From Albidovulum sediminis (GTDB lineage: Bacteria; Pseudomonadota; Alphaproteobacteria; Rhodobacterales; Rhodobacteraceae), in NCBI RefSeq assembly GCF_025380365.1, contig NZ_JAOCQF010000001.1, positions 310,001 through 374,000 of the forward strand: a DNA stretch of 64,000 bases, given 5' to 3'. A model generated the notes under the pieces. The model was not told the origin of the DNA, did no database searches, and saw only the letters and a list, made by a program, of their open reading frames with translations. The position numbers and the translations under genes are program-made. Positions 52,343 to 61,195 of this stretch are shown here, one piece after another; position 1 is the stretch's first letter; every line of letters begins with the position of its first letter.

Positions 52343-54730
52343 ATGCATGCGCCGAACCTGATCTGGCTTGAACATCTGAACCGTGGCGACGTGGCGCGGG
52401 TGGGGGGCAAGAATGCCTCTCTGGGCGAGATGATCCAGGCGCTGGAGCCCCGCGGCATCCGCATCCCGCCGGGATTCGCGACGACTGCCGATGCCTACCG
52501 CCTTTTTCTGGCGGAAAACGGGCTGGGCGACCTGATCAGCCGGACCCTTGCGGCACAGGTCGAAGGGCGAATGTCGCTTCAAAAGGCGGGTGCCACCATC
52601 CGCGACGCGATCCGGGCCGGGGAATGGCCGGCCGCCATCGCCGCCGACATCCGCGCAGCCTATCGCACGCTGGGCCAGCGAGCGGGCAAGGCCGATCCGT
52701 CGGTCGCTGTCCGGTCCAGCGCGACCGCCGAAGACCTGCCCGATGCCAGCTTTGCCGGACAGCAGGAAACCTTTCTGAACATCACGGGCGAAGCGGCGCT
52801 GCTGGATGCCTGCCGCCGCTGCTATGCGTCGCTGTTCACCGACCGGGCGATCACCTACCGCACGCTCAAGGGGTTTGACCACGACAAGGTGGCGCTGTCG
52901 GTCGGCGTGCAGATGATGGTGCGGTCGGATACCGGCGGCGCGGGGGTGATGTTCTCGATCGACACAGAGTCGGGCTTTGACAGGATCGTGTTGATCAATG
53001 CGGCATGGGGATTGGGCGAAAACGTGGTGCAAGGCGCCGTCGATCCCGACGAATACCAGGTCTACAAACCCTTTCTCGACCGACCGGGCATCATGCCGGT
53101 GGTCGCCAGGTCTCTGGGCGCCAAGGAACGCAAGATGATCTACGGGTCCGGCGCCACCGGCCCGACGCGCAACGTGCCCACCTCTCGGGCCGAGCGCGAA
53201 ACCTTTGTGCTGTCCGACGCCGAAATCGTGGATCTTGCGCGGCAGGCCCGCATCATCGAAGCCCATTACAGCATGCCGATGGACATTGAATGGGCCCGCG
53301 ACGGCGAGACGGGGCGCATTTACATCGTTCAGGCCCGGCCCGAGACGGTGCAGGCCCGCGCCGACGTCCATGCACTGCGCAGCTATCGCATCCGCGAGGC
53401 CGGCGCAAAGCTGATCGAAGGGCTGAGCGTCGGAGAGGCCATCGCCACGGGCGAGGTCTGCCTGCTGGAATCGGCCCACGACATCGACCGCTTCGTAGAC
53501 GGCGCGATCCTTGTGACTTCGACCACCGACCCCGACTGGGTGCCCATCATGAAGCGCGCCGCAGCGATCGTTACCGATCACGGCGGTCGGACGAGCCACG
53601 CCGCCATCGTCAGCCGTGAGCTTGGGCTGCCCGCGATCGTGGGAACGGGCAATGCCACGCGGCTGCTTCACGACCATCAGCAGGTCACCGTTTCTTGCGC
53701 CGAGGGCGACCGGGGCATGGTCTATGCAGGCATCGCGGACTTCGACGTGCAGGATGTGGCACTTGACCGGATGCCCCCGACGCGCACCAAAGTGATGCTG
53801 AACTTGGCCAATCCTGCGGCAGCGGCGCGCTGGTGGCGCCTCCCGGCCGATGGCGTGGGGCTGGCGCGGATGGAATTCGTCATCGCCAACGCGATCCGGG
53901 TGCATCCTCTGGCGCTGACTCGCTACGACAGCCTTAAGGACGATGTCACCCGGGCCGAGGTGGACCGCCTGACCCGCGGCTACGCGCGGCGGACCGACTA
54001 CTTCGTGCAATCGCTGGCGATGGGCCTCTCTCGCATTGCGGCCACCTGGTACCCCAACCCGGTCATTGTGCGAATGAGCGATTTCAAGACCAACGAATAC
54101 GCCGAGCTTCTGGGGGGAAGCCAGTTCGAACCGCACGAGGAGAACCCGATGATCGGGTGGCGTGGAGCCTCACGCTACTATGCCGAGGGCTACCGCGACG
54201 GGTTCGCGCTGGAATGCCAGGCCATTCGGCGCCTGCGCGACGACATGGGGTTCGACAACGTGATCGTGATGATCCCCTTCTGCCGGTCCCCCGAAGAGGC
54301 CGACAAGGTGCTGGAGGTAATGGCCGAAAACGGGCTGCGGCGCGGCGAAGGGGGCCTTGAGGTCTATGTCATGTGCGAAATCCCCTCGAACGTGATCCTG
54401 GCCGAGGAATTCGCCCGCCGCTTCGACGGCTTTTCCATCGGGTCGAACGACCTGACCCAGTTGACGCTGGGCGTTGACCGCGATTCCAGCCAGCTGGCCG
54501 ATCTTTTCCGCGAACGCGACGCCGCCGTGATGTGGATGATTGAAGAGGTGATCCGCCGTGCCCACAAGGCGGGGGCCAAGGTTGGCCTGTGCGGCCAGGC
54601 TCCCAGCAACGACCCCGACTTCGCGCGGCTGCTGGTGGCGGCGGGGATCGACTCGATCTCTGTCACGCCCGACAGCTTCGTCGCGGTCAAGGCGAATGTC
54701 GCCGCCGCTGAACAGGCCGCACCATCCTGA
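52343..54730 (+). CDS. ppsA: phosphoenolpyruvate synthase-like enzyme
   Basis: A 795-residue protein with the three PpsA modules: an N-terminal ATP-grasp/pyruvate-phosphate-dikinase domain (KNASLGEMIQAL, VAVRSSATAEDLPDASFAGQ), a swivelling phosphohistidine domain (TDHGGRTSHAAIVSRELGLP, His in TSHA), and the C-terminal PEP-binding TIM barrel (EENPMIGWRGASRY, CEIPSNVI, GLCGQAPSNDP with the catalytic Cys). It converts pyruvate and ATP to PEP, AMP and phosphate. The start at 52343 (MHAPNLIWLEHL) is chosen by homology; the frame is open to 52265. It lies between two inverted IS3-end copies. Confidence 0.9.
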   Translation: MHAPNLIWLEHLNRGDVARVGGKNASLGEMIQALEPRGIRIPPGFATTADAYRLFLAENGLGDLISRTLAAQVEGRMSLQKAGATIRDAIRAGEWPAAIAADIRAAYRTLGQRAGKADPSVAVRSSATAEDLPDASFAGQQETFLNITGEAALLDACRRCYASLFTDRAITYRTLKGFDHDKVALSVGVQMMVRSDTGGAGVMFSIDTESGFDRIVLINAAWGLGENVVQGAVDPDEYQVYKPFLDRPGIMPVVARSLGAKERKMIYGSGATGPTRNVPTSRAERETFVLSDAEIVDLARQARIIEAHYSMPMDIEWARDGETGRIYIVQARPETVQARADVHALRSYRIREAGAKLIEGLSVGEAIATGEVCLLESAHDIDRFVDGAILVTSTTDPDWVPIMKRAAAIVTDHGGRTSHAAIVSRELGLPAIVGTGNATRLLHDHQQVTVSCAEGDRGMVYAGIADFDVQDVALDRMPPTRTKVMLNLANPAAAARWWRLPADGVGLARMEFVIANAIRVHPLALTRYDSLKDDVTRAEVDRLTRGYARRTDYFVQSLAMGLSRIAATWYPNPVIVRMSDFKTNEYAELLGGSQFEPHEENPMIGWRGASRYYAEGYRDGFALECQAIRRLRDDMGFDNVIVMIPFCRSPEEADKVLEVMAENGLRRGEGGLEVYVMCEIPSNVILAEEFARRFDGFSIGSNDLTQLTLGVDRDSSQLADLFRERDAAVMWMIEEVIRRAHKAGAKVGLCGQAPSNDPDFARLLVAAGIDSISVTPDSFVAVKANVAAAEQAAPS

Positions 54731-54752
54731 CAAGGACGGCCGCTGCGCCAAC

Positions 54753-54851
54753 CTATCGGTTGCGCAGCCAGTCCAGCATCGTCTCGACCCCCGACACCTG
54801 CACCGGCACGTCCGGCAGGTTGTAGCGGAAACCATGATCGACAAACTGACC
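54753..54851 (-). pseudogene. truncated 3-prime end of an unidentified gene
   Basis: On the minus strand about 33 coding-like codons end in a stop: FVDHGFRYNLPDVPVQVSG, then VETMLDWLRNR. Upstream the frame runs into a stop and the IS3 end, so the body of the gene is gone. It overlaps nothing and sits 22 bp after the ppsA stop. The family was not recognised. Confidence 0.4.
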
Positions 54852-54905
54852 TGCCCTCCGGTCGTCCCTCGATCATGACGAGGGTCCTTGGGGTTGTGAT
54901 CCGAA

Positions 54906-54945
54906 CCCAATCTTGGACCACTGCTGGCCAGAGTTTTGCCGCTTC
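54906..54945 (-). repeat. 40-bp IS-end sequence, right copy
   Basis: Inverted copy of 51289-51328 with one mismatch, immediately downstream of the IS3-type transposase fragment stop. It marks the terminal region of that IS. Confidence 0.72.
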
Positions 54946-54947
54946 GC

Positions 54948-55067
54948 TCAGGGTGACGGGCTGGTGGCGTCCCCCGATTTCGTCAGCGCGATCGGCACCT
55001 TGTTCCCGATCGCGCCGTGTGGTCGTTCCTCGCTGTGGTGCTGCCAGACAAATTCGAACCAGTCTCA
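54948..55067 (-). pseudogene. IS3-family transposase C-terminal fragment
   Basis: Minus-strand codons reading WFEFVWQHHSEERPHGAIGN, then KVPIALTKSGDATSPSP and a stop, the typical end of an IS3-family OrfB. A stop codon just upstream and the adjoining IS6 element cut off the rest. The IS6 copy probably inserted into, or recombined with, this element. Confidence 0.8.
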
Positions 55068-55080
55068 GCTAGGACAGTGA

Positions 55081-55848
55081 GGCTGTCCGTTATTCCGCGC
55101 AGAGGCCGCGCCACTGGGCTAGAGCCGCGGCTCGGTTGGCCTTGAAATGGTGTCGGGTGGAGAGGCTGGGTTCCAGGTTGAAGTGATTGTGGACGGAAGC
55201 GTGTATGGCCGCAAACTTCTGCAGACTACGCATCCGCCGAAAGCGGAGCATCGCCCGCTCGCGTCGTCGGAACGGCAGGTGTGAATTCTCGACCTGATTG
55301 TTGAGCCAGCGGCCGGTAACCTGCCGATCCTCGGCGCCGATCTCCCTCAGGGCGCCATAGGACCGAAGCCGATCGGTCACGATGGCTTTCGGCTGCCCAT
55401 GCCGCTTCATCGATTTTCGCAGGAATTTCAATGCAGCTTTCTTGTCTCGGGTCTTTGTGACGAAGCTTTCCAGCACCTCGCCTTCGTGATCCACCGCGCG
55501 CCAGAGGTAGTGCCGTTCGCCGTTGATCTTCACGAAGATCTCGTCCAGGTGCCATTTCCAGCGGCTCAACTGCATGCCTTCAATCCGTCGTTTCCGGATC
55601 TCGGTGGCAAACATCGGGCCGAACCTGTGCCACCAGTAGCGAACCGTTTCGTGGCTGATATCGACACCACGTTCGTGCAGCAAATCTTCGACATTCCGAA
55701 GCGAGAGCGGAAACCGCACATAGAGCATCACTGCCAGGCGGATGATCTCCTCGCTCGTCTTGAAGTATCTAAACGGGCTGGGTTTGGTCATGCTCGTACG
55801 CTACCCAGCCCCCTGCCGCACCTCAAGCCAAGTTGCTCTGACAATGCC
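55081..55848 (-). mobile_element. IS6-family insertion sequence
   Basis: About 768 bp around a complete IS6-type transposase. The right end GGCATTGTCAGAGC (read inward, ending 55848) is typical of the family; the left end GGCTGTCCGTT at 55081 is a poor match, so the exact left boundary is uncertain. No 8-bp target duplication is visible, which suggests recombination after insertion. Confidence 0.65.
55090..55791 (-). CDS. IS6 family transposase
   Basis: A 233-residue DDE transposase with the N-terminal RFPLSLRNVEDLLHERGVDI and SHETVRYWWHRFGPMF typical of IS6/IS26. The catalytic acids are in WHLDEIFVKING, IVTDRLRSYGAL and NQVENSHLPFRRRERAM. Full length with no frameshift, so the element may still be active. 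Confidence 0.93.
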   Translation of the reverse strand: MTKPSPFRYFKTSEEIIRLAVMLYVRFPLSLRNVEDLLHERGVDISHETVRYWWHRFGPMFATEIRKRRIEGMQLSRWKWHLDEIFVKINGERHYLWRAVDHEGEVLESFVTKTRDKKAALKFLRKSMKRHGQPKAIVTDRLRSYGALREIGAEDRQVTGRWLNNQVENSHLPFRRRERAMLRFRRMRSLQKFAAIHASVHNHFNLEPSLSTRHHFKANRAAALAQWRGLCAE

Positions 55849-55947
55849 CGGTCACATGCACCGCGCACAAAGGCCGGACAAATGACCGCAACCTGCTTCG
55901 ATCACCGCCGCATACAAAACCCTTGCAAAACCGGAGCCGTCCACAAA

Positions 55948-56005
55948 TGACACGTCCCTGATGGGGCTATTTGATCCTCGCCGGGAGTGATGCGACCGCA
56001 CTAGG
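55948..56005. repeat. 58-bp direct repeat, right copy
   Basis: Same orientation as 47444-47501, three mismatches. It lies 100 bp beyond the IS6 right end and 107 bp before the sulfotransferase gene. The rest of 55849-56111 shows no gene; a small dyad CGATA-GTA-like TATCG occurs near 56022. Confidence 0.75.
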
Positions 56006-56111
56006 AACGGTTTGCGCCAACCGATAGTATCGGCGCATTGCGCCACCGGTCAGGGAGACCCAGGTCGCCTGCGTCGGACGCGCATCCGATGTCTTGGAGC
56101 GCGTGCAGCGA

Positions 56112-56861
56112 ATGATTGTCGCAAACAGCGGAAGGTTCATCTTCGTTCACATCCACAAGACCGGTGGAACCAGCATGGAGTTGGCGATCGCGCCGCACCT
56201 GCGCTGGAACGATCTGATCCTCGGCAGCACCCCGCTCGGCCAGGCCGCGAACCAGGAATTCCGCAATGCGCACGGATTGTTCGACCATGCCTCAGCCGAG
56301 GAAATAGCCTTCGTTTGCGGCACGGAGCTGTTTGAAAGCTATTACAGCTTCGCCCTGGTTCGCCACCCGCTCGACCGGGCGGTGTCGATGTACAATTTCA
56401 TCGCCTCGCTTTGCCGGTTCGCCGCGCGGCGCCGGGGCTTCAATCACGCAAGGCTCGCCGCCTTCGTGCTGGATCGTCGTGCCCACAGCGAAGACTTCGC
56501 CTTGGCGGTGGAGCGCGATCCGTTCCTGGGATGGCCGATCACCGCAGCTTTTCTTGAGCACGATGGTTTCAGCGGCTTCATTCGCGCGCCCGAGACGCGC
56601 GCGGACCGGTCGTTCCTGCCCCAGGTCGACATGGTCCGCAGCCTGGACGGTCGCGTCAGGGTGCGTGATTGCATCCGGCTTGAAGATCTGCCGCTTCACG
56701 TCAGCGATCTGAGCCGAAGACTGGGTGTGCCGCTGGAACTTGGCCACCACAATGCCGCACCGTTCACGGTGCTCGACAGGCGCGATTTGCGCGCCGACGA
56801 CAGGGACTACTTGCTGCACGAGTTCGGCGAGGACATTCTTGCTTTCGATTACCGGGCTTGA
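56112..56861 (+). CDS. sulfotransferase family protein
   Basis: A 249-residue cytoplasmic sulfotransferase of the Sulfotransfer_2 type. The PAPS 5-prime-phosphosulfate loop is FVHIHKTGGTSMEL near the N-terminus and the 3-prime-phosphate motif is SFALVRHPLDRAVSMYNF (about 83-100). It would transfer sulfate to a carbohydrate or lipid hydroxyl. ATG 56112 is favoured; TTG 56094 is also in frame. The following glycosyltransferase-like genes suggest sulfation of a surface polysaccharide. Confidence 0.83.
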   Translation: MIVANSGRFIFVHIHKTGGTSMELAIAPHLRWNDLILGSTPLGQAANQEFRNAHGLFDHASAEEIAFVCGTELFESYYSFALVRHPLDRAVSMYNFIASLCRFAARRRGFNHARLAAFVLDRRAHSEDFALAVERDPFLGWPITAAFLEHDGFSGFIRAPETRADRSFLPQVDMVRSLDGRVRVRDCIRLEDLPLHVSDLSRRLGVPLELGHHNAAPFTVLDRRDLRADDRDYLLHEFGEDILAFDYRA

Positions 56862-56945
56862 GTTGCCGATTCTGGTTTCCTGCCGGCCGGCATGCTGCCA
56901 GTCTGCCACGAACTGCCAGGCGTGGCCGCGAACAGGGAGAGCGTT

Positions 56946-59015
56946 GTGATCATCCGGTCAGCAAGATTGGGGATTTCGATCCTGTTCGTACTGGCCTGCG
57001 CGGTGGTCGGACCCGGGGCTGCCCGGGCAGCCGAACGTTGGGCGCTCGTGGTCGGAAACGCGGTCTACGAGGATGCCGCCGTTCCGGGGCTCGCCAATAC
57101 CGTCAACGACGCACGCACCATGGCGGCATCGCTGACCGACATGGGGTTTCAAGTATACCTTATTGAAAACGCAAGGAAAAACGACATAGCGGAGACCGTT
57201 GCCAGGATCGCGGCCGAAGAGTCCGGAGCAAATCTGGGGCTGTTCTTCTTTGCCGGTCACGGGCTGCAGCAATCGGGCGTGAACTACATTCTGCCCTCGG
57301 ACATGAAACCGACGGCGGCCGATTTCCTGCAAACGCAGACGGTTGCGCTGAATGATCTGCTTCGTGACCTCAAGGCGACCGGGATCGGGCAGCTCGTGGT
57401 CATTCTCGATTCCTGCCGGAATTCTCCTTTCGGCGATGATCAGGCGTTCGGCACCGGGCTGGCACTGGTCGATGCGCCGGAAGACACGATCATCGCCTAT
57501 TCGACCGCGCCCGGCGCCGTCGCGCTTGACGGGGCGGGAAAGAACAGCCCGTTCACCGCGGCGCTGGCCTCGATCCTGGATGGACCCGGACAGGACATCC
57601 GCGACATTCTGCGCCTTGTCCGCGCGAAGGTTCGCTTTGCGACGGACGGCGCGCAGACCCCCTGGTTCATCGACAATACCAGGTCCGAGATGTTCATCCA
57701 GCCGCGTGCCGCGATTGCGCTGTCGGAGGAGGAACAGAGCGCGCTTGCCGGCCCGATCACGCTCGCCTCCACCGCTTGGCAGACCATATCGCGCAGTTCC
57801 GACGTCAACGACTTCGAGCAGTTTGCACAGCTCTTTTCCGATAACGAACTGGCGCCCGTGGCGCTCAGGCAGTTGTCGCTTCTGCGCGGGTCCGGCCTGC
57901 CGGACCTGCCGCCGATGGATCTGGGTGTTCCCGATCCGAACCCGGATGTGCCCGGTGGCCTTGGAACGATCATCACCGGATGCGATGTCCTTGCAACGGG
58001 CATCGGTGATGTCTACGGCCTGGTCGAACCGGTTCCACACGATCTGGTGAACACGCGGGCCGCGCTGCGGGCCTGTATCGCCGCGGTCTCGAACGATCCG
58101 CAAAACCCCCGCCTGAACGCCCTTCTTGGCCGCGTCCTGCGGCTTGAGGGGCGCTTTGAGGAAGCGAAGATCTTCTTCGACAAGGCTGTGTCCCTGGGCA
58201 GCTCGACGGCATTTGCCGGGCTTGTGGAACTCTACCGCTTTGGTCTCGGTGTCCCGCAGGACCTGACCAAGGCCGCCGAATACGCGCGCGCGGGCGCCAT
58301 GATGGGCAATGCGCCGCTAAGGCTGGTTCTTGCCGGCTACTACAAGCAAGGCTGGGGTGTGCCCCAATCATTTTCCGAAGCGCGCCGCTGGCTTGAGATC
58401 GCGTCATATTCCGGCTATCCGGGCGCGCTGACAGCACTTGGCGACATCTATCGCAAGGGGGAGGGCGTGCCACCAGACCCGGCGCTGGCGATGAAATACT
58501 ACCGTGCGGCCGCCGCGAACGGAAAGACGGACGCCATGAACAATCTCGGCATGGCCTACATGCGCGGCGACGGCGTGCCGGAGGATACGAACCTGGGCAT
58601 CCAGTGGCTGACACAGGCTTCGGAACTGGGAAATCCCTATGCGGCCTATCACCTCGGCCGCGCGTTCCGAAAGGGCTGGGGCGTGCCGGCGGACGCCAAC
58701 CAGGCGCTGGCCTACCTCCGTCTGTCCGCGCAGCGCAACTTTCTGGGCGCCTATACCCAGATCGGCGACATGCTGGCGGCGGGCGAAGGGGTCGAGAAGA
58801 ACGTGCAGGAAGCCTACGCGAACTACACGATCGCGATCGAGGCGGCGAAGCTGCGCGATACGATGGCATCCGATGAGAACCTGAAGGAAGCGACCGAGAA
58901 ACGCGACGCGCTGGTCAAGGACATGAGCGCCGAGGACATCGCAAAGGGTGAACGGATTGCGGCCAACTGGATCGCACAATACGGGCTTCTGGATTTCAAC
59001 CTGGTGAACGAGTGA
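56946..59015 (+). CDS. exported caspase-family protein with Sel1 repeats
   Basis: A 689-residue protein. After a signal peptide (1-28, ARLGISILFVLACAVVG, cleavage near AARA) comes a caspase/metacaspase-like C14 domain (about 30-260) with both catalytic residues: His105 in FFFAGHGLQQSG and Cys157 in VVILDSCRNSPF. A linker follows, then five or more Sel1/TPR-like repeats (about 400-620; e.g. ALGDIYRKGEGVPPDPALAMKYY, read in parts). The start GTG at 56946 has AGGGAGAG upstream; the frame is open to 56892. It should act in the periplasm as a protease with a protein-binding solenoid. Its substrate is unknown. Confidence 0.86.
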   Translation: MIIRSARLGISILFVLACAVVGPGAARAAERWALVVGNAVYEDAAVPGLANTVNDARTMAASLTDMGFQVYLIENARKNDIAETVARIAAEESGANLGLFFFAGHGLQQSGVNYILPSDMKPTAADFLQTQTVALNDLLRDLKATGIGQLVVILDSCRNSPFGDDQAFGTGLALVDAPEDTIIAYSTAPGAVALDGAGKNSPFTAALASILDGPGQDIRDILRLVRAKVRFATDGAQTPWFIDNTRSEMFIQPRAAIALSEEEQSALAGPITLASTAWQTISRSSDVNDFEQFAQLFSDNELAPVALRQLSLLRGSGLPDLPPMDLGVPDPNPDVPGGLGTIITGCDVLATGIGDVYGLVEPVPHDLVNTRAALRACIAAVSNDPQNPRLNALLGRVLRLEGRFEEAKIFFDKAVSLGSSTAFAGLVELYRFGLGVPQDLTKAAEYARAGAMMGNAPLRLVLAGYYKQGWGVPQSFSEARRWLEIASYSGYPGALTALGDIYRKGEGVPPDPALAMKYYRAAAANGKTDAMNNLGMAYMRGDGVPEDTNLGIQWLTQASELGNPYAAYHLGRAFRKGWGVPADANQALAYLRLSAQRNFLGAYTQIGDMLAAGEGVEKNVQEAYANYTIAIEAAKLRDTMASDENLKEATEKRDALVKDMSAEDIAKGERIAANWIAQYGLLDFNLVNE

Positions 59016-59048
59016 CCCGGGTCGATCGGTCTGCCGGGGAGCGTCGGC

Positions 59049-60338
59049 GTGAAAACCGGTGACCTGCCCATCGTCTTTCTGTCGCTTGACGAACCATGGG
59101 CGGATTCCTTCTTTGCGGACCTGCAGCGACATTTCCCGAAGGCGCTGCGCGTGCATGGTGTGCGCGGGCTGGATGCCTGCCACAAGGCGGCGGCGAAGGC
59201 GGCCGGAACGCGCTGGTTCGTGACGGTCGATTGCGACACGCTGGTCCACCCCGACTTTGCCGAGGTCGACATCCCGCAGGAATTCCTGAACGATACCTGC
59301 CGCATCGAATGGTCGAGCCGCAATGGCGTCAACGGCCTCAGCTACGGCAACGGTTCCCTGAAGTGTTGGCCGGCGCGGCTCGTCGAGCGGATGCGCACGC
59401 ACGAAGCCGCGCCCTCGGGGCAGCGGTCGATCGATCATGACATCGGCAAGGCGCGCGGCGAGATAGCCACCGGGCAAAGGATCCTGTTGCCCGGAATGCA
59501 CTCGACGACCCATCCTGCACAGACGCCGTTTCACGCGTTCCGATGTGGCTTTCGCGAGGGCGCCCGACTGGCGTTGGGCGGCGATGTCGTGCGTTTCGGG
59601 AAGGGATTTTCGGAGAGGCTGCCATCCTGGCACCGTCAGCGGGTGGTGGCATGGAGCAGCCTCGGGCGGCACGCGCCGAACGGGATCTGGGTGCTCTACG
59701 GCGCGCGCCTTGGCGTCCTCATGGCGCAGCTGGGCGACTGGGACGTGACATCGATCAACGATTATCGGTGGTTCAACGCGCTGTGGGAGGACATCCTGGC
59801 CCCCCGTTTCGCTGGCCGTTCGGCGGTTTGTGAGATGACAGGTTTCCGCTGGGACGTCGAACGCATCGAAGACGAAACACGAGGTCTGGCGCAAAGGCTT
59901 CAGGACGAACTCGCCTTCGACGTGCCGGAGGTGGAGGCAGCCGCAAGCCGCTTCATTGTCGGGCACCTGCACGAAAACCGGTCGCCCAGCATGATGGATA
60001 TCTTGGGTGTGCTTTTCGACAAGGGCAGGGACCTGCCGCGCGACCCGGTGCGGGCCGAAGAAAATTTCGAGATCGGTGTCGCCTACAACCTGGCGTCTTC
60101 GCACAATAATCTGGCGCGCATGCACCATCTTGGGCGAAGCCCCGCTCCGGACAGAACCAAGGCTCTATATCACTATGAGCGGGCGGTTGAGCTTGAAGAC
60201 CGCTTTGCGCCCTGGCACCTCGCGAACTACCTTTCGGAGATGGAGCCCGACACCGACCCATCGCGAATTGCCATGCTGAAGGATCTGGCGCGCAGTCGGG
60301 GTTTCGACCCCGAGCCGGCCGGGGGGCAGCAAGGATGA
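59049..60338 (+). CDS. glycosyltransferase-like protein with Sel1-type C-terminus
   Basis: A 429-residue cytoplasmic protein, not assigned to a family with certainty. The N-terminal third resembles a GT-A nucleotide-sugar fold: WFVTVDCDTLVHPDF has a DxD-like acidic pair, followed by NGLSYGNGSLKCWPARLV. The C-terminal part (about 300-415) has Sel1/TPR-like repeats (GVAYNLASSHNNLARMHHLG, then ALYHYERAVELEDRFAPWHLA), as in the caspase protein upstream. GTG start with GGGGAG six bases before; 33 bp after the caspase gene. It overlaps the next gene by ATGA. A sugar-transfer role is inferred. Confidence 0.65.
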   Translation: MKTGDLPIVFLSLDEPWADSFFADLQRHFPKALRVHGVRGLDACHKAAAKAAGTRWFVTVDCDTLVHPDFAEVDIPQEFLNDTCRIEWSSRNGVNGLSYGNGSLKCWPARLVERMRTHEAAPSGQRSIDHDIGKARGEIATGQRILLPGMHSTTHPAQTPFHAFRCGFREGARLALGGDVVRFGKGFSERLPSWHRQRVVAWSSLGRHAPNGIWVLYGARLGVLMAQLGDWDVTSINDYRWFNALWEDILAPRFAGRSAVCEMTGFRWDVERIEDETRGLAQRLQDELAFDVPEVEAAASRFIVGHLHENRSPSMMDILGVLFDKGRDLPRDPVRAEENFEIGVAYNLASSHNNLARMHHLGRSPAPDRTKALYHYERAVELEDRFAPWHLANYLSEMEPDTDPSRIAMLKDLARSRGFDPEPAGGQQG

Positions 60339-61195
60339 CAGCGGGGGCGCCCTATCCCTGTTTCTGGCTGTCGCCGTCTCCGGCACCGCGGGCAGTCGCG
60401 CTCAGGATGGCCAGCTATTTCCCGGATGCGCGCCTCATGGATGAGGCGGATACGGGCGCGCTGGTTCAGGCGCTGGAGGAATGCGAGGCTGATTGGGTCT
60501 TCGTGATGCGTTCCGACCTCTTGCCTTACTCGACCTTGCCCGGCGCGCGCCCGGATCATCTTCATGCCGCACGTCGCAGACCGATGCGATTCCTGTCGCG
60601 GAACTCCGTGACGGGTGAATTCAGCACCGAGCGGGGGCCAGAGCTTTGGCCGCGCGACGTGCTCTTGAACACGGTTTCCAGGGCAGGTGCCGCGCCGAAC
60701 GTCACTCTCGTCCCGCAGGCGATGGCGCAATGGTATGTCAATGCTTCCGGTGCGTCGGCCTTTCGGCATGCGCATGCATCGATCACAGCCCGGCTGCAGA
60801 CCGGGGCTGGGACGCAGGAAAAGCGCGACCTGGAAATCGGCGCCTCGCTTGGGGCGGACGCACAGCACGGATACGCATGGATCGCCGGGGCATGCGCCGC
60901 GCTTCTGGGTCTTCCCCCGGAAAATTGGGAATGGGTGGAAGACGCCGATGCGGTGGGCCTGGCAGCCAGGGATTTCGCCCGCCGAGTCCGTCTGGAAACG
61001 CCGTACGAGGTTCACGTGCTGACGCCCGGCGAATGCCGGATTGTCCGGGATCTGTGTTTCCAGATGCCCCCAGCGTCAGTCTATGATCAGGCGGCTGCGC
61101 TGGCCGAGGATGGCACGAAGGAGGGGGAACACAGCGCCCGGATCTTGCGCGCTGCCGGGGACTGGCTATGGCTGGGCCAGTATCCGCCGGATTGA
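60335..61195 (+). CDS. hypothetical protein of the surface cluster
   Basis: A 286-residue cytoplasmic protein not recognised. It begins PYPCFWLSPSPAPRAVALRM, contains CEADWVFVMRSDLLPYSTL and SRNSVTGEFSTERGPELWPR, then YAWIAGACAALLGLPPENW. The pattern of acidic and aromatic residues after a beta-strand-like stretch is compatible with a degenerate glycosyltransferase, but this is weak. The gene is coupled to the previous one by ATGA and its tail overlaps the convergent lipoprotein gene by 30 bp. Confidence 0.6.
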   Translation: MTAGAPYPCFWLSPSPAPRAVALRMASYFPDARLMDEADTGALVQALEECEADWVFVMRSDLLPYSTLPGARPDHLHAARRRPMRFLSRNSVTGEFSTERGPELWPRDVLLNTVSRAGAAPNVTLVPQAMAQWYVNASGASAFRHAHASITARLQTGAGTQEKRDLEIGASLGADAQHGYAWIAGACAALLGLPPENWEWVEDADAVGLAARDFARRVRLETPYEVHVLTPGECRIVRDLCFQMPPASVYDQAAALAEDGTKEGEHSARILRAAGDWLWLGQYPPD

